From positions 1 through 64,000 of the forward strand of contig NZ_JBHTLQ010000009.1 of NCBI RefSeq assembly GCF_042679085.1: 64,000 nt of DNA. The letters are read 5' to 3'. Position 1 is the first letter of the stretch. Each line of letters begins with the position of its first letter. The position numbers and the translations under genes were made by a program. Source of the DNA: Phenylobacterium conjunctum. Lineage in GTDB: Bacteria > Pseudomonadota > Alphaproteobacteria > Caulobacterales > Caulobacteraceae. The notes under the pieces were generated by a model that did no database searches, was not told the DNA's origin, and worked only from the letters and a program-made list of their open reading frames with translations. Of the stretch, positions 50,360-58,176 are shown piece by piece.

Positions 50360-52444
50360 TTACTGCGCCGCCTGGGACTTCTTCGCCTCGCTGATGATGT
50401 AGGCGCGGATGTCCTCGGCGTCCTTCACCGACAGGGTCTTGGCGAAGCTGACCATGCCGTTGGCCTTGCGGGCCCCGTCGATCACCACCGATTTGAAGTT
50501 GTCGGCGGACACGATCATCTGGGACTTCTTCAGGTCCGGCAGATAGGCGCCCGAGGCGTTCGGGCCGTGGCAGACCTGGCAGTTCTCATGGAACCGCGCG
50601 AAGCCGGCCTTGGCGTCGCCCGCCGAGCTCACCCCGGTCAGGTCAAGGGCGGGAACCTCGTCGATCTCATAGGCCGGCTGGGTCGCCTTGCCGCCCAGCT
50701 TGAAGACCATCAGGCGGCCCGGCAGGCGCTGCTGGTTGCCCAGGAGGACCGAGGCCGAGACCGGCCCGCCGCCGCCGTAGCCGACCAGGATGGCCACGTA
50801 CTGCTCGCCGTCGATCTCATAGGTGGACGGGGCGGCGATGACGCCGTTGGTGGTCTTGTACTCCCACAGCACCTTGCCGTTGGCGGCGTCGTAGGCGACG
50901 AACTTGCCCTCGGCCGCGCCCTGGAAGACCAGGCCGCCCGCCGTCGACATGATGCCGGCGTTCCAGAAGTAGGGATGCTCCACCGTCCAGCGGGGCTTCT
51001 GGGCCACGGGGTCCCAGGCCACCAGCAGGCCGCGGTTCATGGCCTTGATGGCCGCCAGCGTCGCCTTGTCGTCCGGCAGGGCGTTGGCCAGGAGGTTGGT
51101 GCCGACGTTCCAGCCGTTCGGATTGTACTTGAACTCGCCGATATTGGTGTAGGCGAAGGGCGAGGCCTGGGCCGGGATATAGACCAGGCCCGTCTGCTGG
51201 CTGTAGCTCATCGGGTGCCAGTTGTGGGCGCCCAGCGGACCCGGGAACTGCATGGACGGGGCGTCCTTGTAGCGGGCCCCGGGGGTTTCGATGGGCCGGC
51301 CGGTCTTCATGTCGACGCCGGTGGTCCAGGTCTGGGGCGCATAGCCCTTGGCCGAGATCAGCTTACCCGTCGCCCGGTCGATCACGTAGAAGAAGCCGTT
51401 CTTGGGCGCCTGCATCAGGGCCTTGACCGGCTTACCCTCGATCTTCAGGTCGGCCAGGATGATGTGCTGGGTCGCGGTGTAGTCCCAGCTTTCGCCGGGT
51501 GTCGTCTGATAGTGCCAGACGTACTCGCCGGTGTCCGGCTTCAGGGCCAGGATGGACGAGACGAACAGGTTGTCGCCCTTGCCCTCGGAACGCTTCAGGT
51601 GGTTCCAGGGCGTGCCGTTGCCGACGCCGAAATAGACGATGTCCAGGTCCGGGTCATAGGCCATGGAGTCCCAGACCGTCGCGCCGCCGCCCGTCTGCTT
51701 CCAGACGTCGCCGAACCAGGTGCCGGCGGCCTTCTCGGCCATGATCTTGTCGCTGGCCGCGCCGTCGGGTTTCCCCTGCGGATTCGGAGCCGTGTAGAAG
51801 CGCCAGACCATCTTGCCGGTGTTGACGTCATAGGCGCTGACATAGCCGCGCACGCCGTACTCGGCGCCGCCGTTGCCGATCAGCACCTTGTCCTTCACCA
51901 CGCGCGGAGCGCCGGTGATGGTGTAGGGCTTGGAGGTGTCGGTGGTCTGGACCGACCAGACCTGCTTGCCGGTCGCGGCGTCGAGGGCGATCAGGCGACC
52001 GTCGAGCGCGCCCACATAGACCTTGCCCTTCCAGACGGCGACGCCGCGGTTGACCACGTCGCAGCAGGCGTCCACCGCCTTGCCGCCGTCGACCTTGGGA
52101 TCAAAGGCCCACTTCTGGGCGCCGGTCTTGGCGTCCAGCGCATAGACCTTGGACCAGGCGGTGGAGACATACATCACCCCGTCCACCACCACCGGCGTCG
52201 CCTCCTGGCCGCGGTTGGTGTCGAACTCATGATACCAGGCCAGGCCCAGCTGGTTGACGTTGCCGGTATTGATCTTGGTCAGCGGGCTGTAGCGCTGTTC
52301 GTCATAGGTCCGGCCGACGGCCAGCCATTCGCCATCGGCGGTCGCCTTGGCGAGGCGCGCGCCATCCACATTGCCCGCCTTGGGGCTGCAGGCGGCGAGG
52401 GCCGCGGTCACGGCGACCGCGAGGACAAGCTTGGTGATCTTCAA
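50360..52444 (-). CDS. PQQ-dependent quinohemoprotein alcohol dehydrogenase
   Basis: A 694-residue exported enzyme. The N-terminus has a signal with a possible lipobox (LAAC). An eight-bladed propeller binds PQQ: the vicinal disulfide Cys pair is in VDACCDVVNRG (about residue 127) and the catalytic Asp in GESWDYTA. A C-terminal cytochrome c domain has CQVCH (about residue 620), so this is a type II quinohemoprotein that passes electrons from alcohol oxidation to the respiratory chain. No PQQ synthesis genes or partner cytochrome lie in the window. Confidence 0.9.
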   Translation of the reverse strand: MKITKLVLAVAVTAALAACSPKAGNVDGARLAKATADGEWLAVGRTYDEQRYSPLTKINTGNVNQLGLAWYHEFDTNRGQEATPVVVDGVMYVSTAWSKVYALDAKTGAQKWAFDPKVDGGKAVDACCDVVNRGVAVWKGKVYVGALDGRLIALDAATGKQVWSVQTTDTSKPYTITGAPRVVKDKVLIGNGGAEYGVRGYVSAYDVNTGKMVWRFYTAPNPQGKPDGAASDKIMAEKAAGTWFGDVWKQTGGGATVWDSMAYDPDLDIVYFGVGNGTPWNHLKRSEGKGDNLFVSSILALKPDTGEYVWHYQTTPGESWDYTATQHIILADLKIEGKPVKALMQAPKNGFFYVIDRATGKLISAKGYAPQTWTTGVDMKTGRPIETPGARYKDAPSMQFPGPLGAHNWHPMSYSQQTGLVYIPAQASPFAYTNIGEFKYNPNGWNVGTNLLANALPDDKATLAAIKAMNRGLLVAWDPVAQKPRWTVEHPYFWNAGIMSTAGGLVFQGAAEGKFVAYDAANGKVLWEYKTTNGVIAAPSTYEIDGEQYVAILVGYGGGGPVSASVLLGNQQRLPGRLMVFKLGGKATQPAYEIDEVPALDLTGVSSAGDAKAGFARFHENCQVCHGPNASGAYLPDLKKSQMIVSADNFKSVVIDGARKANGMVSFAKTLSVKDAEDIRAYIISEAKKSQAAQ

Positions 52445-52512
52445 TGGAGCCTCCCGACGGCCGTCAGTGCGGCCTTGGGCGGCACTATGCCCCTAAGCCC
52501 CTCTCGCGCAAC

Positions 52513-53166
52513 CTATGACGTGGCGGCAGTCGAACGCCGATCCGCCAGCCAGGCCAGGACCGTGGTCACCAGGTAGGCGATGAGGGCCGTGCGGCCAAAG
52601 CCTGCGGGGTCGCCGCTGCCCGGTAGGACCAGGGCCACGATCTGCAGAGCAATCAGGAAGGTCGTGAACCCCAGCACCGGCGCCAGGCTCTGGCCCAGCT
52701 GTCCGCGCCGCCAGCCCCAGGCCGCGGCGCCCAGCCCCAAAAGGCCCATCTCCAGGGCTTCCTCAGGCACGGGATAGTTCCACAGGCCAAAGCCCACCTT
52801 GTCGCCGCCGAACCAGAGCTCCAGGTCCGGCCGGTGGACAGCCAGGTCCCCCAGCCAGTGCGAAAAGGCCACCAGCCCGACCATGACCGCCGCCGCGCGC
52901 GGCAGCTTCAGCAGGAGGCCGACCGCCACCGCCGCCGCCAGCGACCACAGCACCGCCGCCGGCAGGCTGTGGGTCCAGGGCATGTGCTCCAGCACCAGGG
53001 GACTGCCCGGCAGGCTCTCGTCCAGCCGCAGCCGCTCCACCCCCGCCATCACCAGCCCGGACCATGCGATGTCCACCAGCTGGGCCGCGCCCACATAGGT
53101 CCACAGCGGCGCCCGCGGCTCCACAGCCTTGGCGGCCAGCGCCGCCGCATAGTGCCCCACAAACAT
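52513..53166 (-). CDS. multi-pass membrane protein, DUF457/YdjM-like metal-dependent hydrolase
   Basis: A 217-residue inner-membrane protein with about five or six helices. The start MFVGHYAAALAAKA and the later MPWTHSLPAAV and AFSHWLGDLAVHRPDL provide the His/Asp pattern of the membrane-bound DUF457 metal-dependent hydrolase group. It is 68 bp upstream of the alcohol dehydrogenase gene and co-oriented. Function in this organism unknown. Confidence 0.7.
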   Translation of the reverse strand: MFVGHYAAALAAKAVEPRAPLWTYVGAAQLVDIAWSGLVMAGVERLRLDESLPGSPLVLEHMPWTHSLPAAVLWSLAAAVAVGLLLKLPRAAAVMVGLVAFSHWLGDLAVHRPDLELWFGGDKVGFGLWNYPVPEEALEMGLLGLGAAAWGWRRGQLGQSLAPVLGFTTFLIALQIVALVLPGSGDPAGFGRTALIAYLVTTVLAWLADRRSTAATS

Positions 53167-53392
53167 GGAAGCCCCCTCCCCCGTCCTATGACGAGAGTGA
53201 GCGCCCCCAAGGCCAAGCTGGCAAGTCCCCCATTCCGCTCACCCCCGCCTAGGCAAGCCCCGCCCGTTAACCCCTGACTCAGGTCTCCGAAACCCCGCCT
53301 TTACCCCGGACCTGTATCAATCCGCGACATAACGAGCCTCATCCCGGGGTCATCCCGGCAGATGAGCGTCCAGTCCAGGTGGGTGTCTTCAT

Positions 53393-54871
53393 ATGGCCAA
53401 AACGGTCCTCGTCGTCGATGACGACCCGACTCAACGCAGGCTGATCCAGGCGGTCCTGGAGCGCGAAGGGTTCACCGTCGCCCACGCCGAAAACGGCGAC
53501 CAGGCGATCGGCAAGCTGACCTCCGGCTCGGCCTGCGACCTCATTCTGCTGGACCTGGTCATGCCGGGCCTGTCGGGCCAGGACACGCTCAAGGAAATCC
53601 GCACCCGCGGCTTCTCCCAGCCGGTGATCGTGGTCACCGCGACCGGCGGCATCGACACGGTGGTCAAGGCCATGCAGGCCGGCGCCTGCGACTTCTTCAT
53701 CAAGCCGGCGGCGCCGGAGCGGATCATCGTCTCGATCCGCAATGCGCTGTCCATGGGCGACCTGAAGGGCGAGGTTGAGCGCCTCAAGAAGCACGCCGGC
53801 GGCCGCTTCACCTTCGCCGACATGGTCGGAACCTCGGCCCCCATGCAGATGGTCAAGCGCCTGGGCGAGCGGGCGGCCAAGTCGTCCATCCCCATCCTGA
53901 TCACCGGTGAGAGCGGGGTCGGCAAGGAAGTGATCGCCCGCGCCGTCCACGGCTCTTCCGACCGCGCCGGCAAGCCCTTCGTCGCCGTGAACTGCGGCGC
54001 CATCCCCGAGAATCTCGTGGAATCGATCCTGTTCGGCCACGAGAAGGGCAGCTTCACCGGCGCCACCGACAAGCACCTGGGCAAGTTCCAGGAGGCCAAT
54101 GGCGGCACCCTGTTCCTGGACGAGGTCGGCGAGCTGCCCCTGGACATCCAGGTCAAGCTGCTGCGCGCCCTGCAGGAGAGCGAGATCGACCCGATCGGGG
54201 CCAAGCGCTCGGTCAAAGTCGACGTGCGCATCGTCTCGGCCACCAACCGTGACCTGGCGACCGCCGTGAAGGACGCCCGGTTCCGCGAGGACCTGTTCTA
54301 TCGCCTGAACGTCTTCCCGATCGAGGCGCCGGCCTTGCGCGAACGTCGCGAGGACATCCCGGCCCTGGTCGAGCACTTCGTCCGCCGCTTCAATGTCGAG
54401 GAAGGCAAGGCCGTGGCCGGCGCCTCGGCCGAGACCCTGGCCCTGCTCACCGGCTTCGACTGGCCGGGCAATGTCCGCCAGCTGGAGAACGCGGTCTACC
54501 GCGCCATCGTGCTGGCCGACGCGCCCTATCTGCAGCCCTACGACTTCCCGGCCATCTCCGGCGTCGCCGCGCCCCTGCCTGAGGCGGTGGCCGCTGTCAG
54601 CCACGCCCCGCCCCCGGCGATGGGCGAGCTGCTGGACGAGATCCCGAAGGACGCCCCCGTGCGCATTCTCGACGGGCGCGGCCACCTGCGCACGCTCGAG
54701 GACATCGAGCGCGACCTGATCCAGCTGGCCATCGAGATCTATGCCGGCCACATGAGCGAGGTGGCGCGCCGCCTCGGCATCGGCCGCTCGACCCTCTATC
54801 GCAAGGTCCGCGAACAGGGCCTCGAGGACCTGGTCAAGGGCGGCGAAGCGGCCGACGAAGCCGCGGCCTGA
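53393..54871 (+). CDS. tacA: sigma-54-dependent response regulator, TacA-like
   Basis: A 492-residue NtrC-type regulator. The receiver domain has the phospho-acceptor Asp54 in LILLDLVMPG. The AAA+ domain has Walker A GESGVGKE (172-179), the sigma-54 contact loop as GSFTGA (219-224, usual form GAFTGA) and Walker B GGTLFLDEVGELP. A Fis-type helix-turn-helix follows (EVARRLGIGRSTLYRKVREQ). In Caulobacter TacA controls stalk and polarity genes downstream of ShkA-ShpA. The name rests on length, the opening sequence and nearness to gapR; another NtrC-type regulator is possible. Confidence 0.7.
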   Translation: MAKTVLVVDDDPTQRRLIQAVLEREGFTVAHAENGDQAIGKLTSGSACDLILLDLVMPGLSGQDTLKEIRTRGFSQPVIVVTATGGIDTVVKAMQAGACDFFIKPAAPERIIVSIRNALSMGDLKGEVERLKKHAGGRFTFADMVGTSAPMQMVKRLGERAAKSSIPILITGESGVGKEVIARAVHGSSDRAGKPFVAVNCGAIPENLVESILFGHEKGSFTGATDKHLGKFQEANGGTLFLDEVGELPLDIQVKLLRALQESEIDPIGAKRSVKVDVRIVSATNRDLATAVKDARFREDLFYRLNVFPIEAPALRERREDIPALVEHFVRRFNVEEGKAVAGASAETLALLTGFDWPGNVRQLENAVYRAIVLADAPYLQPYDFPAISGVAAPLPEAVAAVSHAPPPAMGELLDEIPKDAPVRILDGRGHLRTLEDIERDLIQLAIEIYAGHMSEVARRLGIGRSTLYRKVREQGLEDLVKGGEAADEAAA

Positions 54872-54878
54872 TAAGCTA

Positions 54879-54990
54879 TGTCATCCCGGAAAGCGTACAG
54901 CGCTTATCCGGGACCCATACGCGCGGGATTATCCGGATGAATCTGTGCCTATGGGTCCCGGCTCTCCGCTTCGCTGCGGCCGGGATGACA
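54879..54990. repeat. REP-like palindrome between convergent tacA and GST genes
   Basis: The outer arms TGTCATCCCGG and CCGGGATGACA and the inner arms GGGACCCATA and TATGGGTCCC are complementary over 112 bp. It begins 7 bp after the tacA stop and may stop transcription in both directions. Confidence 0.65.
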
Positions 54991-55005
54991 CCCTAGGTCT
55001 CGGCC

Positions 55006-56145
55006 CTAGCTCCCCCAGACCTCGCGGTTGTCCGCTCGCTCGACGCGGCGGACGGGCTTCAGCTCGACCATCCGCGACAGCCCCGTCTCAGCCATCAGGG
55101 CGGCGGCGCGGGCCTGGTCGGCCGGCGCCATGGCGTCAAAGGCGTCCTGCACCTTCTGCAGCAGCCAGACGCGGTAGGGGAACACCCCCACGGTCAGCTT
55201 CACCCCGCGCCAATCAAACTCGGTGAAGCCGATCACCCGCTGGCCGGGCCGCCCGCCGATCACCGCGCCGGCCTCGACCTCGGGCGCGCCAGCCGCTGCG
55301 TTGAAGAAGGCCATGAAGGCCTCGACCTCGGGCAGGTAGTCCTCGGCCACGTAGGACAACAGCGCTTTCACCGTGTCCGGCACCGCGTCGCCCTCCACCA
55401 GCGCCTGCGCCACCTCGCCATACTCGCCGGCGTCCTGGTTCGGCGCATACATCCGCTCCACCCAGCGCCAGACCCGCCAGGCGGTGGTCTTCATCAGGGT
55501 CGCCGGATGCGGGTCGCGGGCCAGGTGGGCGTGCAGTGGGGCGAACAGCCCGTAGTCGCCCAGGCTCGGCGCCCCGCCCAACAGGTAGGGCTGGGTCTCC
55601 AGGTGCGCCTCGAACAGCTTCAGGAACTGGGCGTAGGAGGCCTCGATCAGCGGCGCGCTGTCGGCGTTCACCCCGAAGATCCGCGCGGCCTGGCGCATCC
55701 GCCCGCTGGAGGCCGCGAACGACTCGGCCCGCGCGGCGGCGTCGCCGCCCAGCACCATCGGCCCGGTGAAATCCTGGGACAGGAAGGGAATGTTCTCGGC
55801 GTCGAAGTTCCAGCGATAGTGCATGGCCGGCCTGACCATCCCCTCGCCGCCGAACAGCTCGAAGATCAGCCCCACCAGCCGCTGCACCGGCCCGCCCGCA
55901 TAGGCGGGCAGCCGCGCGAGGCCTGCAGCCTCGCCATAGGCGATGATGTCGGAGCCGTCCTGGATGAAGCGACCGTCCGGAGTTTCCAGCACCGGGATGA
56001 TCCAGCGCCCGATGCTCTTACGCGCCTCATCGAACCGCGGATGGCTGGGCGCCCGCTCCTCGAAGTCGATCCGCTGCTTGCGCAGATAGGCCCTGGCCTT
56101 GCCGGAATAGAGCGAACCCGGCATCGCGTAGAGATAGTGGGTCAT
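55006..56145 (-). CDS. glutathione S-transferase domain protein, long form
   Basis: A 379-residue protein. The N-terminal thioredoxin-like domain has YAMPGSLYSGKARAYLRKQ, followed by IPVLETPDGRFIQDGSDIIAY with the usual glutathione site. The helical domain has QPYLLGGAPSLGDYGLFAPL. About 130 extra C-terminal residues follow (ALVEGDAVPDTVKALL onwards) beyond a normal GST. Substrate and role are unknown. Confidence 0.78.
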   Translation of the reverse strand: MTHYLYAMPGSLYSGKARAYLRKQRIDFEERAPSHPRFDEARKSIGRWIIPVLETPDGRFIQDGSDIIAYGEAAGLARLPAYAGGPVQRLVGLIFELFGGEGMVRPAMHYRWNFDAENIPFLSQDFTGPMVLGGDAAARAESFAASSGRMRQAARIFGVNADSAPLIEASYAQFLKLFEAHLETQPYLLGGAPSLGDYGLFAPLHAHLARDPHPATLMKTTAWRVWRWVERMYAPNQDAGEYGEVAQALVEGDAVPDTVKALLSYVAEDYLPEVEAFMAFFNAAAGAPEVEAGAVIGGRPGQRVIGFTEFDWRGVKLTVGVFPYRVWLLQKVQDAFDAMAPADQARAAALMAETGLSRMVELKPVRRVERADNREVWGS

Positions 56146-56229
56146 CGAGGGCCTCCCTTATATTGGCGTTCTACGTGCCATTAAGGGGCGCGACAATGAC
56201 CACCCGCCACACGGCCGCCGTCCCGCTAG

Positions 56230-56352
56230 CTAAGAAGGACCGCAAAGGACACGAAGGCGCGCTATGCGCGCGAGCTGAACCCTGGCGCGGCCTGGGCCCA
56301 CAAAGACGCCCTTTGTGTTCTTTGCTGTCTTAGTGGCCTTTGTGTCCTGTCA
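56230..56352. repeat. imperfect inverted repeat rich in AAAGGACACGAAGG
   Basis: The left arm (56230-56259, CTAAGAAGGACCGCAAAGG...) pairs with gaps to 56307-56333 (CTTTGTGTTCTTTGCTGTC...), and a further CCTTTGTGTCCTGTC copy is at 56338-56352. It fills the gap between the GST start and the basic protein gene and looks like a degenerate REPIN. Confidence 0.5.
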
Positions 56353-56382
56353 GTGCGAGATGAAGCCCAACCCACTCTCGGG

Positions 56383-56709
56383 CTACTCGCTGTCCTCCCC
56401 CTCCGCCTCAGGCTTGCGCCCACGCCGCATCGGCCGGCGAGGCGGCTTGTCCTCGCCCTTGGCCTTGGCGGTGATTTCCTTGAGCTTGCGGTGCTGCATG
56501 GCCGATAGGGCCTGGCCGGGCGCGCCCTTCTCGGGATCTCCGAAGGCGCGGCCATAGGTCTTCACCCGGTCCTCGACCGAGCCCAGGAATTCACCTTCCC
56601 AGTCGGAGAGCTTCACGCCCGCGCGGTCCGCCTGGCGGCGCGCGCGGCGCAAGGCGTTCAGGGCCGCGCGCTTGGCGGCGGCCTTCTGGTCTGGCGGGCC
56701 GCGCTTCAA
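56383..56709 (-). CDS. small basic protein translationally coupled to gapR
   Basis: A 108-residue protein with basic ends: KRGPPDQKAAAKRAALNALRR at the start and KPPRRPMRRGRKPEAEGE at the end. The middle (WEGEFLGSVEDRVKTYGRAFGDP) looks globular. It most likely starts at TTG 56709, which overlaps the gapR stop (TTGA), with GGAG a few bases upstream. The longer frame through gapR in another phase is an artefact. I recognise no family; nucleic-acid binding is plausible from charge and context. Confidence 0.6.
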   Translation of the reverse strand: MKRGPPDQKAAAKRAALNALRRARRQADRAGVKLSDWEGEFLGSVEDRVKTYGRAFGDPEKGAPGQALSAMQHRKLKEITAKAKGEDKPPRRPMRRGRKPEAEGEDSE

Positions 56710-56969
56710 ACCTCTCCGAGCGCCGACAGGTACAGGTCGAGGATGGCCTCTTCCTCCTGCCGCTTGGCCCGGTCCTGCTTGCGCAGGCGCACCACCTTGC
56801 GCAGCACCTTGACGTCGAAGCCGTTGCCCTTGGCCTCGGCGAACACTTCCTTGATCTGCTCGGCGATCTCGGACTTCTCCAGCTCGAGCCGTTCGATGCG
56901 CTCGATGATGCTCTTCAGCTGCGACTGGGCGGTCGAGTTCATCACATCGATGTGGCCGGCGTCGTCCAT
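56706..56969 (-). CDS. gapR: nucleoid-associated protein GapR (DUF2312)
   Basis: An 87-residue coiled-coil DNA-binding protein. The run from LNSTAQ-like MNSTAQSQLKSIIERIERLE through EIAEQIKEVFAEAKGNGFDV and RKQDRAKRQEEEAILDLYLS matches the GapR family almost throughout. GapR tetramers clamp over-twisted AT-rich DNA ahead of polymerases and stimulate topoisomerases in Caulobacter. The start at 56969 (MDDAGHID) has AGAGG nine bases upstream; an internal Met is also possible. Confidence 0.92.
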   Translation of the reverse strand: MDDAGHIDVMNSTAQSQLKSIIERIERLELEKSEIAEQIKEVFAEAKGNGFDVKVLRKVVRLRKQDRAKRQEEEAILDLYLSALGEV

Positions 56970-57109
56970 GGAAAGGAGCCTCTTTGAAGGTCTGGGCAGG
57001 GGCGCGGAACCTAGCCGCGAGGGCCTCGCCTGTCATGCGAGAAAAACGCGTCTCAAGGCGTGACAGCCGAAAGTGGCCGCCGGCCTCGGCAGCCCTCACG
57101 CACCGGGTT

Positions 57110-57724
57110 CTACAGGAGACCGTGAGCCTCGAGCGCCGGGCGCAGGGCGGCCGGATCCGTGAAGTGCAGCACGCGGAAACCCAGGGCCTGCGCCGCCTCG
57201 ATATTGTGCGCGCTGTCGTCCACGAACAGGGTCCGGGCCGGGTCCAGGCCGAAGCGCGTGGCTGCCCGGCGGAAGATTTCCGGCTCGGGTTTGATCACCC
57301 CTTCGTCGCCCGAGACCACGAAGCCCGCGATATGGGCGAAGGCCGGGCTCATGGCGATGGTGCCCGCGAACGTCTCAGCCGACATGTTGGTCAGGCCGTA
57401 TTGCGCCACGCCCCGGTCCGCCAGGGCGTGAATGGCCGCCTCGGTCTCGGCGATGGGACCAGAAAACATCTCCCACCACCGGGTCTCCCAGGCGTGGATC
57501 TGCTCGGCGTATTCGGGAAAGCGGGCCAGCAGGCCCTGCCGATTCTCGGCGAAGGTCACACCCCGGTCATGGGCGAGGTGCCAGTCCATGGTGCAGACAT
57601 GGCTAAGGAACCGGTCGAGTTCGGCCGGTTCCTCAAAGACCTTTTCGTAGAGCGTGCGCGGGTTCCAGCGCACGATGACGTTGCCGACGTCCCAAAGCAG
57701 CGTCGTCGCCGCCGGGACGCCCAA
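57110..57724 (-). CDS. HAD family phosphatase (YihX-like)
   Basis: A 204-residue haloacid-dehalogenase-superfamily hydrolase. Motif I is LLWDVGNVIV, the DxGNV form found in the YihX sugar-phosphatase branch. Motif II is YGLTNMS, motif III is in VIKPEPEIF (the conserved Lys), and motif IV is LFVDDSAHNIEAA. It should dephosphorylate a small substrate such as a sugar phosphate. The rpmJ gene is 7 bp upstream on the same strand. Confidence 0.85.
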   Translation of the reverse strand: MGVPAATTLLWDVGNVIVRWNPRTLYEKVFEEPAELDRFLSHVCTMDWHLAHDRGVTFAENRQGLLARFPEYAEQIHAWETRWWEMFSGPIAETEAAIHALADRGVAQYGLTNMSAETFAGTIAMSPAFAHIAGFVVSGDEGVIKPEPEIFRRAATRFGLDPARTLFVDDSAHNIEAAQALGFRVLHFTDPAALRPALEAHGLL

Positions 57725-57731
57725 GACGTCC

Positions 57732-57857
57732 TCAGCCCTGCTTGGCTTTGAAGCGCGGGTCGGTCTTGTTGATGATGTAAACCCGGCCCTTGCGGCGCAC
57801 GAGCTTGCAGTCGCGGTGGCGAGTCTTGAGCGACTTAAGCGAGCTTCTGACCTTCAT
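57732..57857 (-). CDS. rpmJ: 50S ribosomal protein L36
   Basis: A 41-residue basic protein: MKVRSSLKSLKTRHRDCKLV then RRKGRVYIINKTDPRFKAKQG, the alphaproteobacterial L36. It belongs to the large ribosomal subunit. The reading frame extends upstream, but the ATG at 57857 gives the true family start. Confidence 0.95.
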   Translation of the reverse strand: MKVRSSLKSLKTRHRDCKLVRRKGRVYIINKTDPRFKAKQG

Positions 57858-58176
57858 GACCGTATTCTTCTGCGGGGCCGTCGCCGGCCCGGTGGTGAAA
57901 CAGGAGGGCGCGCATATACGGTCGCAGGCCTTTTGAGTCAACGGCGTCACGGGCTCCGATGACGATCTGAGAGGCCGCGCCTGGGACATCTATCCACGAA
58001 CCACACGAACCACACCAACAATGTCATCACAGTCCGGCGCGCAGCGCCCATTTGGCGTTTCGCCCCCAAGAACCCACGTTCGTGTGGTTCGTGTGGTTCG
58101 TGGACCCACCCGTCTTGCTTCCCCCCTGACGGGCTTGTGATTGAGGCGCCCGTCCCCACCGGCTAGGGTCACTCCC
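57858..58176. other. 319-bp intergenic region, divergent rpmJ and transglycosylase
   Basis: There is no credible gene here. It must hold the rpmJ promoter on the minus strand and the transglycosylase promoter on the plus strand; no consensus pair stood out. Its main visible content is the long inverted repeat at 57994-58103. Confidence 0.6.
57994..58103. repeat. REPIN-like element with perfect 22-bp inverted repeat
   Basis: Arms 57994-58015 and 58082-58103 are exact reverse complements over 22 bp, with a 66-bp spacer. Each arm contains the 9-mer CACGAACCA (or its complement) twice in tandem. The element is less GC-rich than its surroundings. Confidence 0.78.

Noticed and set aside
56383..57099. 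238-codon reading of the gene next to gapR
   Set aside because: The long form runs through gapR in another frame; only the part after the TTG at 56709 is free of a better gene, so the short form was kept.
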